DNA of 64,000 nt, taken from the NCBI GenBank assembly GCA_030583665.1, contig CP129469.1, positions 1,913,043 through 1,977,042 on the forward strand, read 5' to 3'. This DNA is from Candidatus Jettenia sp. AMX2 (GTDB lineage: Bacteria; Planctomycetota; Brocadiia; Brocadiales; Brocadiaceae). The notes beneath the pieces are model-generated. The model did no database searches, was not told the DNA's origin, and saw nothing but the letters and a program-made list of their open reading frames with translations. Positions 43,079-52,840 of this stretch are shown here, piece by piece (positions within the stretch are counted from its first letter, which is position 1; every line of letters starts with the position of its first letter). Both the position numbers and the translations under genes were made by a program.

Positions 43079-43909
43079 TTACAAAGCGGGGTTTTTAAGA
43101 ATATTATGTATTTCTACTGTCTGGTCGATCAGGTCCGGCAAATTTTTCAAAGAAAGCATGGTGGAAGCATCTGAAAGCGCCTTTTCCGGGGCCTCGTGTA
43201 CCTCCATAAATAGCGCGTCACATCCCGTTGCAACGGCAGCTCTCGCAAGCGGCATGACCATTTTCCTTTCACCTCCTGATATAGTTCCCTGCCCTCCCGG
43301 CAACTGAACACTGTGCGTTGCATCGTAGATTACGGGATACCCCAATTCACGCATAATAACCAATGAACGCATATCGCTAACCAGGTTATTATAGCCAAAA
43401 CATGCCCCCCGCTCCGTTAATAAAATTTGTTCATTTCCGGCGCTGCGTATCTTCTCAACGACAGAACTCATATCCCACGGGGCCAAAAACTGCCCTTTTT
43501 TGATATTCACCGGCTTGCCTGTTTTTGCTGCTGCCAGGATTAAATCCGTTTGCCTGCAGAGAAAGGCGGGAATCTGTATTATATCAAGCACTTCCGATAC
43601 CATTGACACCTCTGTCTTACAGTGAATATCGGAAAGTACCGGTAAATCCAGCTTCTTTTTAATATCCGTTAAAATCTTTATTCCTTCATGAATACCAGGT
43701 CCCCGGTATGAATTAACGGAAGTCCTGTTTGCTTTATCATATGATGCTTTAAAAATGAAGGGGATTTTTTTTGTAGTAAAAAGGATTTTTAATTGCTCAG
43801 CTAATCTTAAACAACTTTCTGAATCCTCTATAACACAAGGGCCTGCTATGAAAACCAGGGGATGCCCCTGGCCAATAAGCAGATTTTTCATAGTAATAAC
43901 TTTTGTCAT
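43079..43909 (-). CDS. kdsA: 3-deoxy-8-phosphooctulonate (KDO-8-phosphate) synthase
   Basis: Condenses phosphoenolpyruvate with arabinose 5-phosphate for the KDO sugar of lipopolysaccharide. The 276-residue TIM barrel has FIAGPCVIEDSESCLRLAEQ at the start, FKASYDKANRTS, PVLSDIHCKTEV and PAFLCRQTDLILAAAKTGKP, all conserved in KdsA. Near the C-terminus are YDATHSVQLPGG and FMEVHEAPEKALSD. Its presence implies lipopolysaccharide-like lipids in the outer membrane. The start may be the ATG at 43909 or at 43891. Confidence 0.93.
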   Translation of the reverse strand: MTKVITMKNLLIGQGHPLVFIAGPCVIEDSESCLRLAEQLKILFTTKKIPFIFKASYDKANRTSVNSYRGPGIHEGIKILTDIKKKLDLPVLSDIHCKTEVSMVSEVLDIIQIPAFLCRQTDLILAAAKTGKPVNIKKGQFLAPWDMSSVVEKIRSAGNEQILLTERGACFGYNNLVSDMRSLVIMRELGYPVIYDATHSVQLPGGQGTISGGERKMVMPLARAAVATGCDALFMEVHEAPEKALSDASTMLSLKNLPDLIDQTVEIHNILKNPAL

Positions 43910-44222
43910 CTTACGGAATATTATTGAAAGTGAAGTGCCTTGCTATAAAAACAAGTATGTACTATAAATAACAATCCATTCCGTGTCAATACAATATAAG
44001 AACCTTCAGTAATAAATCTGTCACCATCATCAGAAAATAATTGATACCTGGCGTATTTCTGTGTAAAATTGGGGACTGTCGGGCTTAAACGAAACAATTA
44101 TAATAGCCGGTTTTAACAACCGATATGTAAAGTAATAGTGAATTTTCAGGGTAAATTTTATTCAGTATGAAAGGGAAAAATAGCCACCCATCTAAAAATT
44201 TCAAATCATGAGGACAACCAGG
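43910..44222. other. Intergenic region between kdsA and a divergent gene
   Basis: About 310 bp. I find no gene, strong hairpin or clear promoter. It must contain the promoters of two divergent units. Confidence 0.4.
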
Positions 44223-44588
44223 ATGAAAAATAAGGTATTAGCGTACTTTTTTATGTTGTGTACAATTTCTTTTCCGGTATTCGGACAGGCCTATATGTAT
44301 GATACCCCTGAGATCAGATTGAAAACAGGTTTGCCCAGTGTGTTTGCCGTCCAGAGCGTCCGGCAAATATCTGATAATGAAAACGAATCGGTATTGAATA
44401 TCGTCGTGGGGGTGAAAAAAGGTAGGATTGAATCGGTAAGCAGAGACGGAGGATCCTGGATTGTCACCGTACGGACGAATAGTAAGGAAGCTTCAACCTA
44501 TTTGATAAAAGATCGCCAGTTTAAGATTGTTGGAGAAGAATCAAAAAAAGTTACTATCAATGCAATACACTGGAAAGATGGAAACTGA
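44223..44588 (+). CDS. Exported hypothetical protein upstream of cobM
   Basis: A 121-residue protein with a signal peptide (MKNKVLAYFFMLCTISFPVF, GQA). The mature part, about 100 residues, is beta-rich (VLNIVVGVKKGRIESVSRDG, WIVTVRTNSKEASTYLIKD). No family recognised. The stop overlaps the cobM start as TGATG, so the two are translationally linked, though periplasmic location fits poorly with corrin synthesis. An ATG at 44208 is also possible. Confidence 0.6.
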   Translation: MKNKVLAYFFMLCTISFPVFGQAYMYDTPEIRLKTGLPSVFAVQSVRQISDNENESVLNIVVGVKKGRIESVSRDGGSWIVTVRTNSKEASTYLIKDRQFKIVGEESKKVTINAIHWKDGN

Positions 44589-45313
44589 TGCCCATGAAAG
44601 TATTCTTTGTCGGTGCAGGACCGGGCGATCCTGAATTGCTAACGATTAAGGGTTTAAAGGCTATCCAGGGTGCAAGCTATTGTATTTATGCAGGATCTCT
44701 CGTCAATAAGGAATTGCTTGCCTTTCTTCCGCAGCATGCAAAAATATATGATTCTTCAACCATGAACCTGGAAGCAATTACCGCAATTTACAAAGAGGCC
44801 ATGGAACAGGATATGGATGTAGTAAGGATTCATTCAGGAGACCCTTCCATTTACGGTGCAACGCAGGAACAGATGCAGGTTCTCGATGAATTGGGAATTT
44901 ACTATGATATCATCCCGGGCGTCAGCTCATTTGTTGCTGCGGCAGCTGTTTTAAAACAGGAGCTTACGCTTCCGGGGGTTACCCAGACAATTATTATTAC
45001 GCGCATGGAGGGCAAAACTCCAATCCCTGAAAAAGAGCATCTCAGTGCCCTGGCTATGACAACTCCCACCTTATGTATCTTTTTAAGTATTGAAAAAATA
45101 GAAGAAATTGTAAATATCATTCTTCCGTATTATACTCAGGATTGTCCGGTAGCCGTTGTTTATAAAGCAACCTGGCCGGATCAAAAAATTATTCACGCAA
45201 GGCTATCGAACATTGTTGAAAGAGTGAAAGAGGCATCTATAAAAAGGTCAGCAATGATAATTGTTGGAAGGGCATTGGAAAAAGAATTTCAAAGATCGGT
45301 GTTATATAGTTAG
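44588..45313 (+). CDS. cobM: Precorrin-4 / cobalt-precorrin-4 C11-methyltransferase
   Basis: A 241-residue tetrapyrrole methyltransferase of the CobM/CbiF kind: FVGAGPGDPELLTIKGLKAI at the start, YAGSLVNKELLAFLP, then VRIHSGDPSIYGATQEQMQV, the SAM-binding motif. IIPGVSSFVAAAAVLKQELT, PGVTQTIIITRMEGKTP are typical. It methylates C-11 in B12 ring synthesis. No other cob/cbi gene lies in this window. B12-type cofactors are plausible for anaerobic carbon metabolism. Confidence 0.9.
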   Translation: MPMKVFFVGAGPGDPELLTIKGLKAIQGASYCIYAGSLVNKELLAFLPQHAKIYDSSTMNLEAITAIYKEAMEQDMDVVRIHSGDPSIYGATQEQMQVLDELGIYYDIIPGVSSFVAAAAVLKQELTLPGVTQTIIITRMEGKTPIPEKEHLSALAMTTPTLCIFLSIEKIEEIVNIILPYYTQDCPVAVVYKATWPDQKIIHARLSNIVERVKEASIKRSAMIIVGRALEKEFQRSVLYS

Positions 45314-45484
45314 CGTACATTGCATCAGGATATTTATTCAACATGAATGCTTATTTCAAAGAGAACATAATGTTGAAATACTGGCAAATAGCCAAGAAAA
45401 TGCTTGCTTCAAGCGGCTGTTTGATGTATTCTACCCCCAAAATTGCTGTACCTTTTATAAACCATTTTGAAAGGAGGTTAGGAA

Positions 45485-45760
45485 ATGAATAAACAGGAAC
45501 TGATTGAATTAGTAGCGAAGGAATGTGATATGTCAAAGGCTAACGGAGAAAAGGCGGTAAATGCTGTTTTAAATGGTATAAAGAACGGTGTTGAAAAGAG
45601 TAAAGAGGTCCGTTTAATTGGTTTTGGCAGTTTCTCCGTAAAAACGCGAAAAGCACGGAAGGGGCGCAACCCGCAAACAGGCGATATAATCGATATTAAA
45701 TCCAGCAAAACAGTAAAATTCAGTCCGGGACAAGACTTTAAAGATGTTGTAAACAAATAA
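45485..45760 (+). CDS. hup: HU-type histone-like DNA-binding protein
   Basis: A 91-residue protein: MNKQELIELVAKECDMSKAN, then VRLIGFGSFSVKTRKARKGR, NPQTGDIIDI with the DNA-bending Pro in the RNPQTG arm tip. KFSPGQDFKDVVN is the standard end. It compacts and bends DNA. A strong site GAAAGGAGG lies 8 bases upstream. IHF cannot be fully excluded, but a single homodimeric HU fits. Confidence 0.92.
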   Translation: MNKQELIELVAKECDMSKANGEKAVNAVLNGIKNGVEKSKEVRLIGFGSFSVKTRKARKGRNPQTGDIIDIKSSKTVKFSPGQDFKDVVNK

Positions 45761-45892
45761 AATACATCAGATTCTCCGCTTCACCCAGAATGGCGATGCT
45801 TGCATTCCGAGTACCGGTTCTGAACGAAGCAGAAGAAAGAAAGGCGCTGAAGAATTTCTGTTGAAAATTACCTAACATAATATATAAAAAAT

Positions 45893-45923
45893 AAAAAAAA
45901 GCAGGTATATACCTGCTTTTTTT
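45893..45923. terminator. Bidirectional terminator between hup and typA
   Basis: Perfect palindrome GCAGGTATATACCTGC at 45901-45916, preceded by eight A and followed by seven T. It can end transcripts of hup and of typA, which converge here. Confidence 0.88.
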
Positions 45924-45983
45924 ATTTCCAAAGTATTCTCCAATGAAGGTCATGTATTTCTCTTTCTGCCGCTTGGCCAGGAA

Positions 45984-47831
45984 TTATATCACGGCAGGCT
46001 CCGGAGACTGAAGTCTGCGGATTATCCTTCGTTCATTTTCACTCAGGAGTTTTTTTCTTAATCTGAAGGTTTTTGGGGTAACCTCTACCAGTTCATCATC
46101 TTCTATGTATTCAAGGGCCATTTCTAAAGAAAACTCTCTTGGGGGAGGGAGTTTGATCCCTTTATCTGCAGTGGCACTCCGAATATTAGTAGCCTTCTTT
46201 GCCCGTATAACATTCACCGTAATATCGTTTTGCTCGCAATGTTCTCCCACAATCATGCCCTCATACACCTGATCTCCCGGTTTTACAAACATTACTCCTC
46301 TCTCTTGTAATCCATCCAGAGCATAGGCTGTAGCCTCGCCTGCAGCCATAGAGATAAGCACGCCCTGTATACGATGCGTAATATCGCCTTTATAAAGCTC
46401 ATAATCATAAAAGTTATGATACATAATGGCCTCTCCGCGCGTAGAACTAAGAAGACGGTTCCTTATACCTATGAGACCGCGGGAAGGTACTTTAAACTCA
46501 AAATGGGTAATTTCCTTATTCGTATCCATCCGAAGCATCTCGCCTTTTCGTACTCCCAGCATTGAGATCACCTGGCCTTCATACTCCTTAGGCACATCAA
46601 TTACCACATATTCTACCGGCTCTGCTTTTTTTCCGTTTATTTCCTTAAAAATTACTTTAGGTTTTGATACCTGCAGCTCATATCCGTCACGCCGCATATT
46701 CTCAAGCAGAACTGACAAATGAAGAAGACCACGACCTGAGACACGAAAGGCATCCGGCGTTTCCGTATCTTCCACCTTAAGGGCGACGTTAGATCTGAGT
46801 TCTTTGTAAAGCCTTTCTCTCAGATTCCTGCTTGTAACGTATTTTCCATCACGCCCGCTAAAAGGAGAATTATTTACCGAGAATATCATAGAAAGCGTAG
46901 GCTCATCGATAGTAATCTTTGGCATTGCCTGCGGGTCTTCGAGAGAGGCAATGGTATCGCCAATATCAAGGTTTTCAATTCCGGTTAAAGCAATGATGTC
47001 ACCTACTCCCGCTGATTTTGTTGTTTGCCTTTCCAGCCCTGCAAAAATATACAATTCCGTCACTTTGTGTACTGTCCGGTTACCATCCCTGTCAATGCGG
47101 GTAACCTGCTGACCAACGTTAATAATACCGTTAAATATCCTGCCAACGCCAATCCGGCCTACATAGTCATTATAATCCAGCGAAATTACCTGCACCTGCA
47201 GGGATGAATCCGGATTGCCTTTAGGTTTTGGAATATATTGTACAATAGCGTCAAGCAATGGGACAATATTATTATTAACGTCCTCCAAAGCCCGTTTTGC
47301 ATAGCCTTCCCGTCCACTGGCATAGATAACAGGAAAATCTAATTGCTCATCATTTGCTTCAAGTTCAACAAAAAGATCAAAAATATCATTTAATACTTCA
47401 GTACAGCGCGCATCAGGCCTGTCAATTTTATTGATCACTATCAGTGGTTTTAAATTGTAACTCAGGGCTTTGCGGAGTACAAACCTTGTCTGCGGCATAG
47501 GTCCTTCTGCTGCATCTACCAATAATAATACACCGTCGGCCATTTTGAGAACACGCTCAACTTCTCCACCAAAATCGGCATGTCCTGGCGTATCGATAAT
47601 ATTAATCTTCAGCCCTTTATAGGTAATAGCGGTATTCTTTGCCAGAATAGTGATGCCCCGCTCCCGTTCGAGATCATTGGAATCCATAATCCTCTCTGTA
47701 TTTTGAATCTGCTGATTCGATCTGAAGGTGCCGCTCTGCTTAAGTAACTGATCAACAAGGGTAGTTTTGCCATGGTCAACGTGAGCAATTATCGCCACAT
47801 TCCGTATATCATCTCTTAAAAACTTTGTCAT
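45984..47831 (-). CDS. typA: Ribosome-associated GTPase TypA/BipA
   Basis: A 615-residue translational GTPase. G1 is [15 protein letters not shown], the switch region [18 protein letters not shown]3 [15 protein letters not shown] and G4 [10 protein letters not shown]. The C-terminal half has the BipA-type domains ([40 protein letters not shown]). It assists 50S assembly under stress or cold. Length and motifs are normal. The leader contains a terminator-like hairpin (47884-47917). Confidence 0.95.
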   Translation of the reverse strand: MTKFLRDDIRNVAIIAHVDHGKTTLVDQLLKQSGTFRSNQQIQNTERIMDSNDLERERGITILAKNTAITYKGLKINIIDTPGHADFGGEVERVLKMADGVLLLVDAAEGPMPQTRFVLRKALSYNLKPLIVINKIDRPDARCTEVLNDIFDLFVELEANDEQLDFPVIYASGREGYAKRALEDVNNNIVPLLDAIVQYIPKPKGNPDSSLQVQVISLDYNDYVGRIGVGRIFNGIINVGQQVTRIDRDGNRTVHKVTELYIFAGLERQTTKSAGVGDIIALTGIENLDIGDTIASLEDPQAMPKITIDEPTLSMIFSVNNSPFSGRDGKYVTSRNLRERLYKELRSNVALKVEDTETPDAFRVSGRGLLHLSVLLENMRRDGYELQVSKPKVIFKEINGKKAEPVEYVVIDVPKEYEGQVISMLGVRKGEMLRMDTNKEITHFEFKVPSRGLIGIRNRLLSSTRGEAIMYHNFYDYELYKGDITHRIQGVLISMAAGEATAYALDGLQERGVMFVKPGDQVYEGMIVGEHCEQNDITVNVIRAKKATNIRSATADKGIKLPPPREFSLEMALEYIEDDELVEVTPKTFRLRKKLLSENERRIIRRLQSPEPAVI

Positions 47832-47883
47832 TTTTTCCTCAAATTCTCAATAATACCTGCAACGGTTTCACAAAATGCTATAA

Positions 47884-47917
47884 ATAAAAAAAGCCGCAAT
47901 AAAGTTACAGCGGCTTT
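47884..47917 (-). terminator. Terminator-like hairpin in the typA leader
   Basis: On the minus strand AAAGCCGC pairs with GCGGCTTT across a 12-nt loop, followed directly by TTTTTTT. It lies 53 bp upstream of the typA ATG and 10 bp after a candidate -10 box. No minus-strand gene lies upstream for it to terminate. Confidence 0.6.
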
Positions 47918-47926
47918 CTACGATAT

Positions 47927-47956
47927 ATTATATAAATTATTAAGCCTCCTAAACAA
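47927..47956 (-). promoter_or_regulatory. Candidate typA promoter
   Basis: On the minus strand TTGTTT (47951-47956) and a perfect TATAAT (47927-47932) with an 18-bp spacer. The transcript would start near 47920, just before the hairpin. Confidence 0.5.
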
Positions 47957-48046
47957 TGCTTATTATCACAAACAGGCCATTTTTTGTCAATAGAAAACAT
48001 TACTTTTACCTTGTCCTCTCTTTATCAGGAAGTTATCATTTATAAC

Positions 48047-48850
48047 ATGGGAATAGTTGCAGGAATAGATATTGGCTCTACAACAACAAAAATTGTGCTC
48101 ATGCAAGGCAATAGAGTCATTGGTACAAATATATCTTCTACAGGGTCTAACTGCAAAAAGACCGTAAAGATGTTGCTCTGCGAAATGTTGAAAGATCACC
48201 AAATCCAGGGAGAGGAAGATATCCAATACACAATCGCTACCGGTTACGGACGAAGGATGATTCATGCAAACGAGATTATCACTGAAATAACTGCGAATGC
48301 CAAAGCAGTAAAATGGCTCATGCAAGATAAAGTAACCATTAGAACTATTATTAATATTGGCGGACAGGATTGTAAGGTAATCGCATTGAATGACAAGGGC
48401 ATGATGGTTGATTTTGTTATGAATGATAAATGCGCTGCCGGAACAGGAAGATTTTTAGAAGTGATGAGCCGTGTTCTGGAGGTTGAACTGGATGAACTGG
48501 GTATACTATCCGGTAAAGCAGAAGATATTCCGCCGATAAATAGTTTGTGTACCGTATTTGGCGAATCTGAGGTTATTTCACTATTATCACAGGGGAGGAG
48601 GGTAGAGGATATTATTGCTGGTATTCATAAATCAATTGCCAAAAGGGTAGGAGCAATGGTCAGGAAGGCTGGTATGAAAGAAGCAGTATTTTTTGATGGA
48701 GGCACGGCCTTTAATCAGGGATTAAAAAAAGCATTAGAAACAGAATTGGAAGTTGAACTTTATGTTCCACCCGAACCGCAAGTCACCACTGCGCTGGGTG
48801 CGGCAATTATTGCTTCTGAACGGCTCTTTAAAAAAAACCTCGTAGATTAA
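48047..48850 (+). CDS. BadF/HgdC-type activator ATPase
   Basis: A 267-residue ASKHA ATPase from the ATG at 48047: MGIVAGIDIGSTTTKIVLMQ is the phosphate-1 motif, NIGGQDCKVIALNDKGMMVD phosphate-2. NDKCAAGTGRFLEVMSRVLE and NSLCTVFGESEVISLLSQGR contain the two Cys that bind a [4Fe-4S] cluster between subunits. Such proteins activate 2-hydroxyacyl-CoA dehydratases or benzoyl-CoA reductases by ATP-driven electron transfer; no such partner is in the window. The frame is open to 47984, but the family start is at MGIVAG. Confidence 0.85.
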   Translation: MGIVAGIDIGSTTTKIVLMQGNRVIGTNISSTGSNCKKTVKMLLCEMLKDHQIQGEEDIQYTIATGYGRRMIHANEIITEITANAKAVKWLMQDKVTIRTIINIGGQDCKVIALNDKGMMVDFVMNDKCAAGTGRFLEVMSRVLEVELDELGILSGKAEDIPPINSLCTVFGESEVISLLSQGRRVEDIIAGIHKSIAKRVGAMVRKAGMKEAVFFDGGTAFNQGLKKALETELEVELYVPPEPQVTTALGAAIIASERLFKKNLVD

Positions 48851-48866
48851 CGCACATAAGAACCAG

Positions 48867-49328
48867 TTAATTATTGCGCTTCTTTAAAAGCCTTTCTTCA
48901 AATTTCACGATAGCTTCTTCCTGTTCTGCTGTCTCTATCGAACCAGGCCTTTTTTTGCGTACTTCTAAAATAGCCTTTTGTGCATCGCATCCCTTATTTA
49001 CCAGATAACACGCAAGCATAGTACCTGTCCTGCCAATTCCAGCATCACAATGAACAACAATTCTTTTTTTAGAAGTATTCAGATTATTCACAAATAGCAA
49101 AAACTCATCGATCTGTTCCTGTGTTGGCGATGTAAGATCTACAACGGGAATATGCTTGTATTCAAAACCGAATTCTTCGATTAAGGTTTTATGAAGCGGT
49201 AATTCAGACAATGAAACTATCGCTTCAATCCCGATATCTTTCAGAAACTCGAGATCTGCTACTACCGACATAGGTCTCCCCATGCCAGCAATTTCGCCTT
49301 GTATTAACCAACTAAAATTTCTCGGCAT
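48867..49328 (-). CDS. Dual-specificity protein phosphatase
   Basis: A 153-residue phosphatase of the Cys-based class. The P-loop HCDAGIGRTGTMLACYLV (C-x5-R) is near residue 92, and the general-acid Asp is likely in VVDLTSPTQEQIDEFL. The start MPRNFSWLIQGEIAGMGRP is typical of the DSP23-like group, as is the length. Targets are unknown. It overlaps maf by 17 bp, so the two are translated from one message. Confidence 0.85.
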   Translation of the reverse strand: MPRNFSWLIQGEIAGMGRPMSVVADLEFLKDIGIEAIVSLSELPLHKTLIEEFGFEYKHIPVVDLTSPTQEQIDEFLLFVNNLNTSKKRIVVHCDAGIGRTGTMLACYLVNKGCDAQKAILEVRKKRPGSIETAEQEEAIVKFEERLLKKRNN

Positions 49329-49908
49329 TTGTATTATTGATAAAATTGTTTAATGTTTCTTTCACTGTTTCCAAAGGCAAACCAACTGCATTTGAATAAC
49401 TACCGGCTATTCTCTCTGCAAATTTTCTTTCTTTATCCTGAATCGCATATGATCCTGCTTTATCCAGCGGTTCACCTGTTTTAACATATTCATCGATCTC
49501 TTTTTCAGATATATATCTAATTCTAATATATGTCGTACAAAACCGCAACATTTTCTTTTTTAACAGTGTATCCAACATACAAATACCAGAAATAACCTCG
49601 TGTTCCGAATTGCTTAACATTGAAAGCATTTTTTTAGCATCATGTGCATCTTTCGGTTTCCCCAAAATACGTTTATCATATACAACAATAGTATCCGCGG
49701 CAAGAATAATTGCCTCACCGTTTACTCTGTTTGCAACGTCTCTTGCCTTCAGGTATGCAAGATGCTGAACAAAATCAGCAGGCTGGAAACCGGAATAAAC
49801 AGATTCCTCGACCTCGTGAGGTATACTATCAAAAGGATATCTTAATACACTTAATAATGCGATACGCCTTGGCGAATCTGATGCAAGTATAAGACGTTTT
49901 CCTGGCAT
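49312..49908 (-). CDS. maf: Maf-like nucleoside triphosphate pyrophosphatase
   Basis: A 198-residue Maf protein from the ATG at 49908: GKRLILASDSPRRIALLSVL is the signature, AIILAADTIVVYDKRILGKP and DKAGSYAIQDKERKFAERIA, GSYSNAVGLPLETV follow. It hydrolyses non-canonical or modified nucleotides (house-cleaning) and has been linked to septum arrest. The frame is open to a GTG at 49917. It is preceded by the rplQ terminator. Confidence 0.9.
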   Translation of the reverse strand: MPGKRLILASDSPRRIALLSVLRYPFDSIPHEVEESVYSGFQPADFVQHLAYLKARDVANRVNGEAIILAADTIVVYDKRILGKPKDAHDAKKMLSMLSNSEHEVISGICMLDTLLKKKMLRFCTTYIRIRYISEKEIDEYVKTGEPLDKAGSYAIQDKERKFAERIAGSYSNAVGLPLETVKETLNNFINNTNAEKF

Positions 49909-49926
49909 ATTCAACACACCCTAAAC

Positions 49927-49960
49927 AAAAAACCCTTCTGCTATCAATCCGGCAGAAGGG
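49927..49960 (-). terminator. Terminator of the alpha operon
   Basis: CCCTTCTGC (minus 49960-49952) pairs with GCAGAAGGG (49941-49933) across a 10-nt loop, followed by TTTTTT on the minus strand. It lies about 30 bp after the rplQ stop. Confidence 0.88.
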
Positions 49961-49991
49961 TAAATATAAAAATTGGGGTATTTTCTCCGAT

Positions 49992-50552
49992 TTACTCTGT
50001 TTTCACTTCAGGTTTTACCAATTCTGACGGTTGGGATGCTCCAGAACCTTCAACCAATTCAAAAATCACACGGGAGGCATTATCATTAAGCCGTCTTCCT
50101 ATCATACGCAGTTTTCTCTCTCTCCCCTCCATCTTATATTCAAGTTTTGGTATCTTACCCATTGTATTGCCCGATAATGAACCTAATCGCGTCCCTGACA
50201 ACTTTAATATTCTTGTATATCCACCACTTCGGTTCATATATCGCTGGCCAATTCCACCAGTTTCGCGCCACTGGCCCTCTCCAAATAGTTTTTTTACAAC
50301 ATCGGCGTTTCTCAGCCTCGAAAGGACCTGGCGATAACAATGAACATACCCTGGTCTATCGGTATTTTTCTTTAACAATCCCTTCTTCGCAAGGGTGATT
50401 ATTTTTTCAGCAAAAGACTTTGTCTCTTTTGCTTTTTCCTGCGTGGTAACTATCCTTCCATAGGTAAAAAGACTATTCGTGATATTCCGCCTTAATGCCT
50501 TCCTATGGGAGGCAGTTCTCGATAAGTGTCTTCCTCTCATTCTGTGTCTCAT
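49992..50552 (-). CDS. rplQ: 50S ribosomal protein L17
   Basis: A 186-residue L17. The start MRHRMRGRHLSRTASHRKAL and TYGRIVTTQEKAKETKSFAE are conserved. It is longer than the usual 120-130 residues owing to a C-terminal extension (from about residue 125, EYKMEGRERKLRMIGRRLND) with a Ser/Glu-rich end. Last gene of the alpha operon, starting 4 bp after rpoA. Confidence 0.93.
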   Translation of the reverse strand: MRHRMRGRHLSRTASHRKALRRNITNSLFTYGRIVTTQEKAKETKSFAEKIITLAKKGLLKKNTDRPGYVHCYRQVLSRLRNADVVKKLFGEGQWRETGGIGQRYMNRSGGYTRILKLSGTRLGSLSGNTMGKIPKLEYKMEGRERKLRMIGRRLNDNASRVIFELVEGSGASQPSELVKPEVKTE

Positions 50553-50556
50553 GAAA

Positions 50557-51573
50557 TTATCCTTTCACCTTTTCCAATTCTTTCGCTGGCAACGGCATTC
50601 CGATTGACAAATTCAACTGAACTAATTTTTTCTTTACCTCTTTCAGTGTTGTTTTGCCAAAATTTTTAATCTCGAGCAACTGATCTTCTGTTTTTGAAAG
50701 AAGATCCATAACTGTTACAATATTTGCAGTTTCAAGACAATTAGACGCCCTTACAGACAAATCCAATTCACTGATTGGCATATTAAGTTTCCTGTTCAAC
50801 TCTTCTTCTGAAATCTCGGGCATCTGCTCAATTCCCATTCGCTTCTCTACCTGTTGCAATTCTCTGCCAATTTCAAAATACTGTACAAACGGATTTAAGT
50901 GCTTCCTTAAAATTTTCGAAGCTTCAACGATAGCTATTTCCGGAGTAGTAACACCATTTGTCCATATTTCCAGTATTAAGCGGTCGTAATTTGTTCGCCT
51001 GCCCACGCGGGTTTCTTCAACGGAACAGCGAACGTTTCTTACCGGAGAGAAGATAGAATCAACTGCGATCAAACCTATTTCCTGATCCTCCGTTTCATGT
51101 TCTTCTGCTGTTACATACCCTCTGCCCCTCTGTATATGCATTTCTAAGTTAAAATCTACATCTTCAGAAATTGTAGCGATATGCAAATCACCATTAACAA
51201 TTTCTACACTACTGTCTGCTATTATATCACTCGCCTTTACCACACCTTTTCTAGACGTCTCCAGCCTTATCACCCTGGGCTGGTCTGTGTGAAGTTTAAC
51301 AACAAGGCCTTTTATATTCAATATTATATCTGTTATATCTTCAACAACACCGGGAACATGGGTAAACTCATGCCCGATATTGTTTATTTTCACAGATACA
51401 ACAGCACTCCCCTCCAGGGAAGAGAGTAAAATCCTTCGTAAACTATTTCCAATCGTCTGGCCAAAACCACGTTCAAAAGGAGCTGCTATAAATTTACCAT
51501 ATGTATCGGTCAAAGTCTCTCTTTCCACCTCTAAACGAACTGGAAGTTCAAGACCTCTCCACCTTATTCGCAT
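50557..51573 (-). CDS. rpoA: RNA polymerase alpha subunit
   Basis: A 338-residue alpha subunit. The N-terminal dimer domain has [20 protein letters not shown] and [20 protein letters not shown]; the C-terminal domain has [20 protein letters not shown] and [16 protein letters not shown], which contact UP elements and activators. I place the start at 51573 ([11 protein letters not shown]) because CAGGGGG is well spaced before it; the frame is open to 51654. Confidence 0.95.
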   Translation of the reverse strand: MRIRWRGLELPVRLEVERETLTDTYGKFIAAPFERGFGQTIGNSLRRILLSSLEGSAVVSVKINNIGHEFTHVPGVVEDITDIILNIKGLVVKLHTDQPRVIRLETSRKGVVKASDIIADSSVEIVNGDLHIATISEDVDFNLEMHIQRGRGYVTAEEHETEDQEIGLIAVDSIFSPVRNVRCSVEETRVGRRTNYDRLILEIWTNGVTTPEIAIVEASKILRKHLNPFVQYFEIGRELQQVEKRMGIEQMPEISEEELNRKLNMPISELDLSVRASNCLETANIVTVMDLLSKTEDQLLEIKNFGKTTLKEVKKKLVQLNLSIGMPLPAKELEKVKG

Positions 51574-51732
51574 ATTTTCCCCCTGATCCATTAATAAGGG
51601 ATTTAAGAATTTATCATCCGGTTTGAGTATTTCATTAAGAATAAAGAAAAACAAAATTTCGCGAGGCTGTTTTCAACAATCTGATATCTGATGGCAACGC
51701 AACTACGGAATGAATACATAGACTAAGTACAT

Positions 51733-52359
51733 TTATTTAGAACACAACTCAATAATGAGCTGTTCCTGCACAGGCACAGAAATATCTTCCCTTGTTGGAT
51801 GCTGAGCTACTATCCCCTCCAAAGTGTCCCCTCTAAAATCAATCCAGCCTGGCAAAGTACGGCCTTTAACCTGATCAATGCTTGATCTTATAATATTCTG
51901 ACTCGATTCATTATTCTTCACTTTTATGACATCCCCGACTCTCACAAGGTATGAAGGTATGTCAACTTTTTTATCATTTACCGTTATGTGGCCATGTCTG
52001 ATAATCTGCCTGGCTTGTGACCTTGAAGCAGCGAATGCGATCAGATACAAAACGTTATCCAATCTTTTCTCCAACATGTTTAAGAGGTTTTCACCGGTAT
52101 TTCCCTTTTGTCTCTCTGCTTTCCTATAGTAATTCCGAAATTGACTTTCCAGAATTCCATAAAAACGCTTTACTTTTTGCTTTTCTCTAAATTGAACACC
52201 ATATTTTGATAACTTGCCTTTGCTCCATGTATATCGACCAGGCGGAAACTTACGTCTTGTAATACCGCATTTTACCGTATCACAACGGGTTCCCTTAAGA
52301 AACAATTTTTCACCTTCTCTCCTGCACAATCTACATTGCGGACCTACATATCTTGCCAT
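51733..52359 (-). CDS. rpsD: 30S ribosomal protein S4
   Basis: A 208-residue primary assembly protein. The N-terminal CRLCRREGEKLFLKGTRCDT, VKCGITRRKFPPG holds four Cys and so is the zinc-binding form. LDNVLYLIAFAASRSQARQI with HGHITVNDKKVDIPSYLVRV is the S4 RNA-binding fold. Between rpsK and rpoA, as usual. There are 160 bp to the rpoA start, rather long, in which I see no gene. Confidence 0.95.
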   Translation of the reverse strand: MARYVGPQCRLCRREGEKLFLKGTRCDTVKCGITRRKFPPGRYTWSKGKLSKYGVQFREKQKVKRFYGILESQFRNYYRKAERQKGNTGENLLNMLEKRLDNVLYLIAFAASRSQARQIIRHGHITVNDKKVDIPSYLVRVGDVIKVKNNESSQNIIRSSIDQVKGRTLPGWIDFRGDTLEGIVAQHPTREDISVPVQEQLIIELCSK

Positions 52360-52397
52360 ATCATTCCTTTCTCATGCCTCATTTAATCCAACCTTAT

Positions 52398-52778
52398 TTA
52401 TACTCTGCGCTTTTTCCTTGGGCGGCAACCATTATGGGGAAGCGGAGTAACATCTTCAATTGCTTTAAGGGTTAATCCTGCTGCCTGAAGCGCCGTAATC
52501 GCTGACTCTCTGCCTGGCCCCGGACCCTTGACTCTGACTTCAACCTCCTGAACTCCGCATTTCCTGGCTTTTTCAGCCGCATTGGTCGCTGCCTTCTGTG
52601 CTGCAAATGGCGTGCTTTTACGTGATCCCTTAAAGCCAACGGCACCGGCACTAGCCCAACATATCGTCTCGCCATTAATATCTGATATCGTCACATAAGT
52701 ATTATTAAAGGTTGCTTTAATATTTGCAATCGCACGAACAACATTGTGTCTCACTTTTTTCTTAACTGCTGCTGACAT
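52398..52778 (-). CDS. rpsK: 30S ribosomal protein S11
   Basis: A 126-residue S11: [40 protein letters not shown] and the basic end [15 protein letters not shown]. It forms the platform of the small subunit. It is separated from rpsM by a methyltransferase gene. Confidence 0.95.
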   Translation of the reverse strand: MSAAVKKKVRHNVVRAIANIKATFNNTYVTISDINGETICWASAGAVGFKGSRKSTPFAAQKAATNAAEKARKCGVQEVEVRVKGPGPGRESAITALQAAGLTLKAIEDVTPLPHNGCRPRKKRRV

Positions 52779-52840
52779 GATTATTTTTGTTCCCCGATAA
52801 AAATAAATTTTCCTGTGAGTTATTTATAGTAATACACTTT

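Noticed and set aside
50155-50398. Plus-strand ORFs opposite ribosomal genes
   Set aside because: They are antisense shadows of conserved rplQ coding sequence with no ribosome binding site or family pattern.
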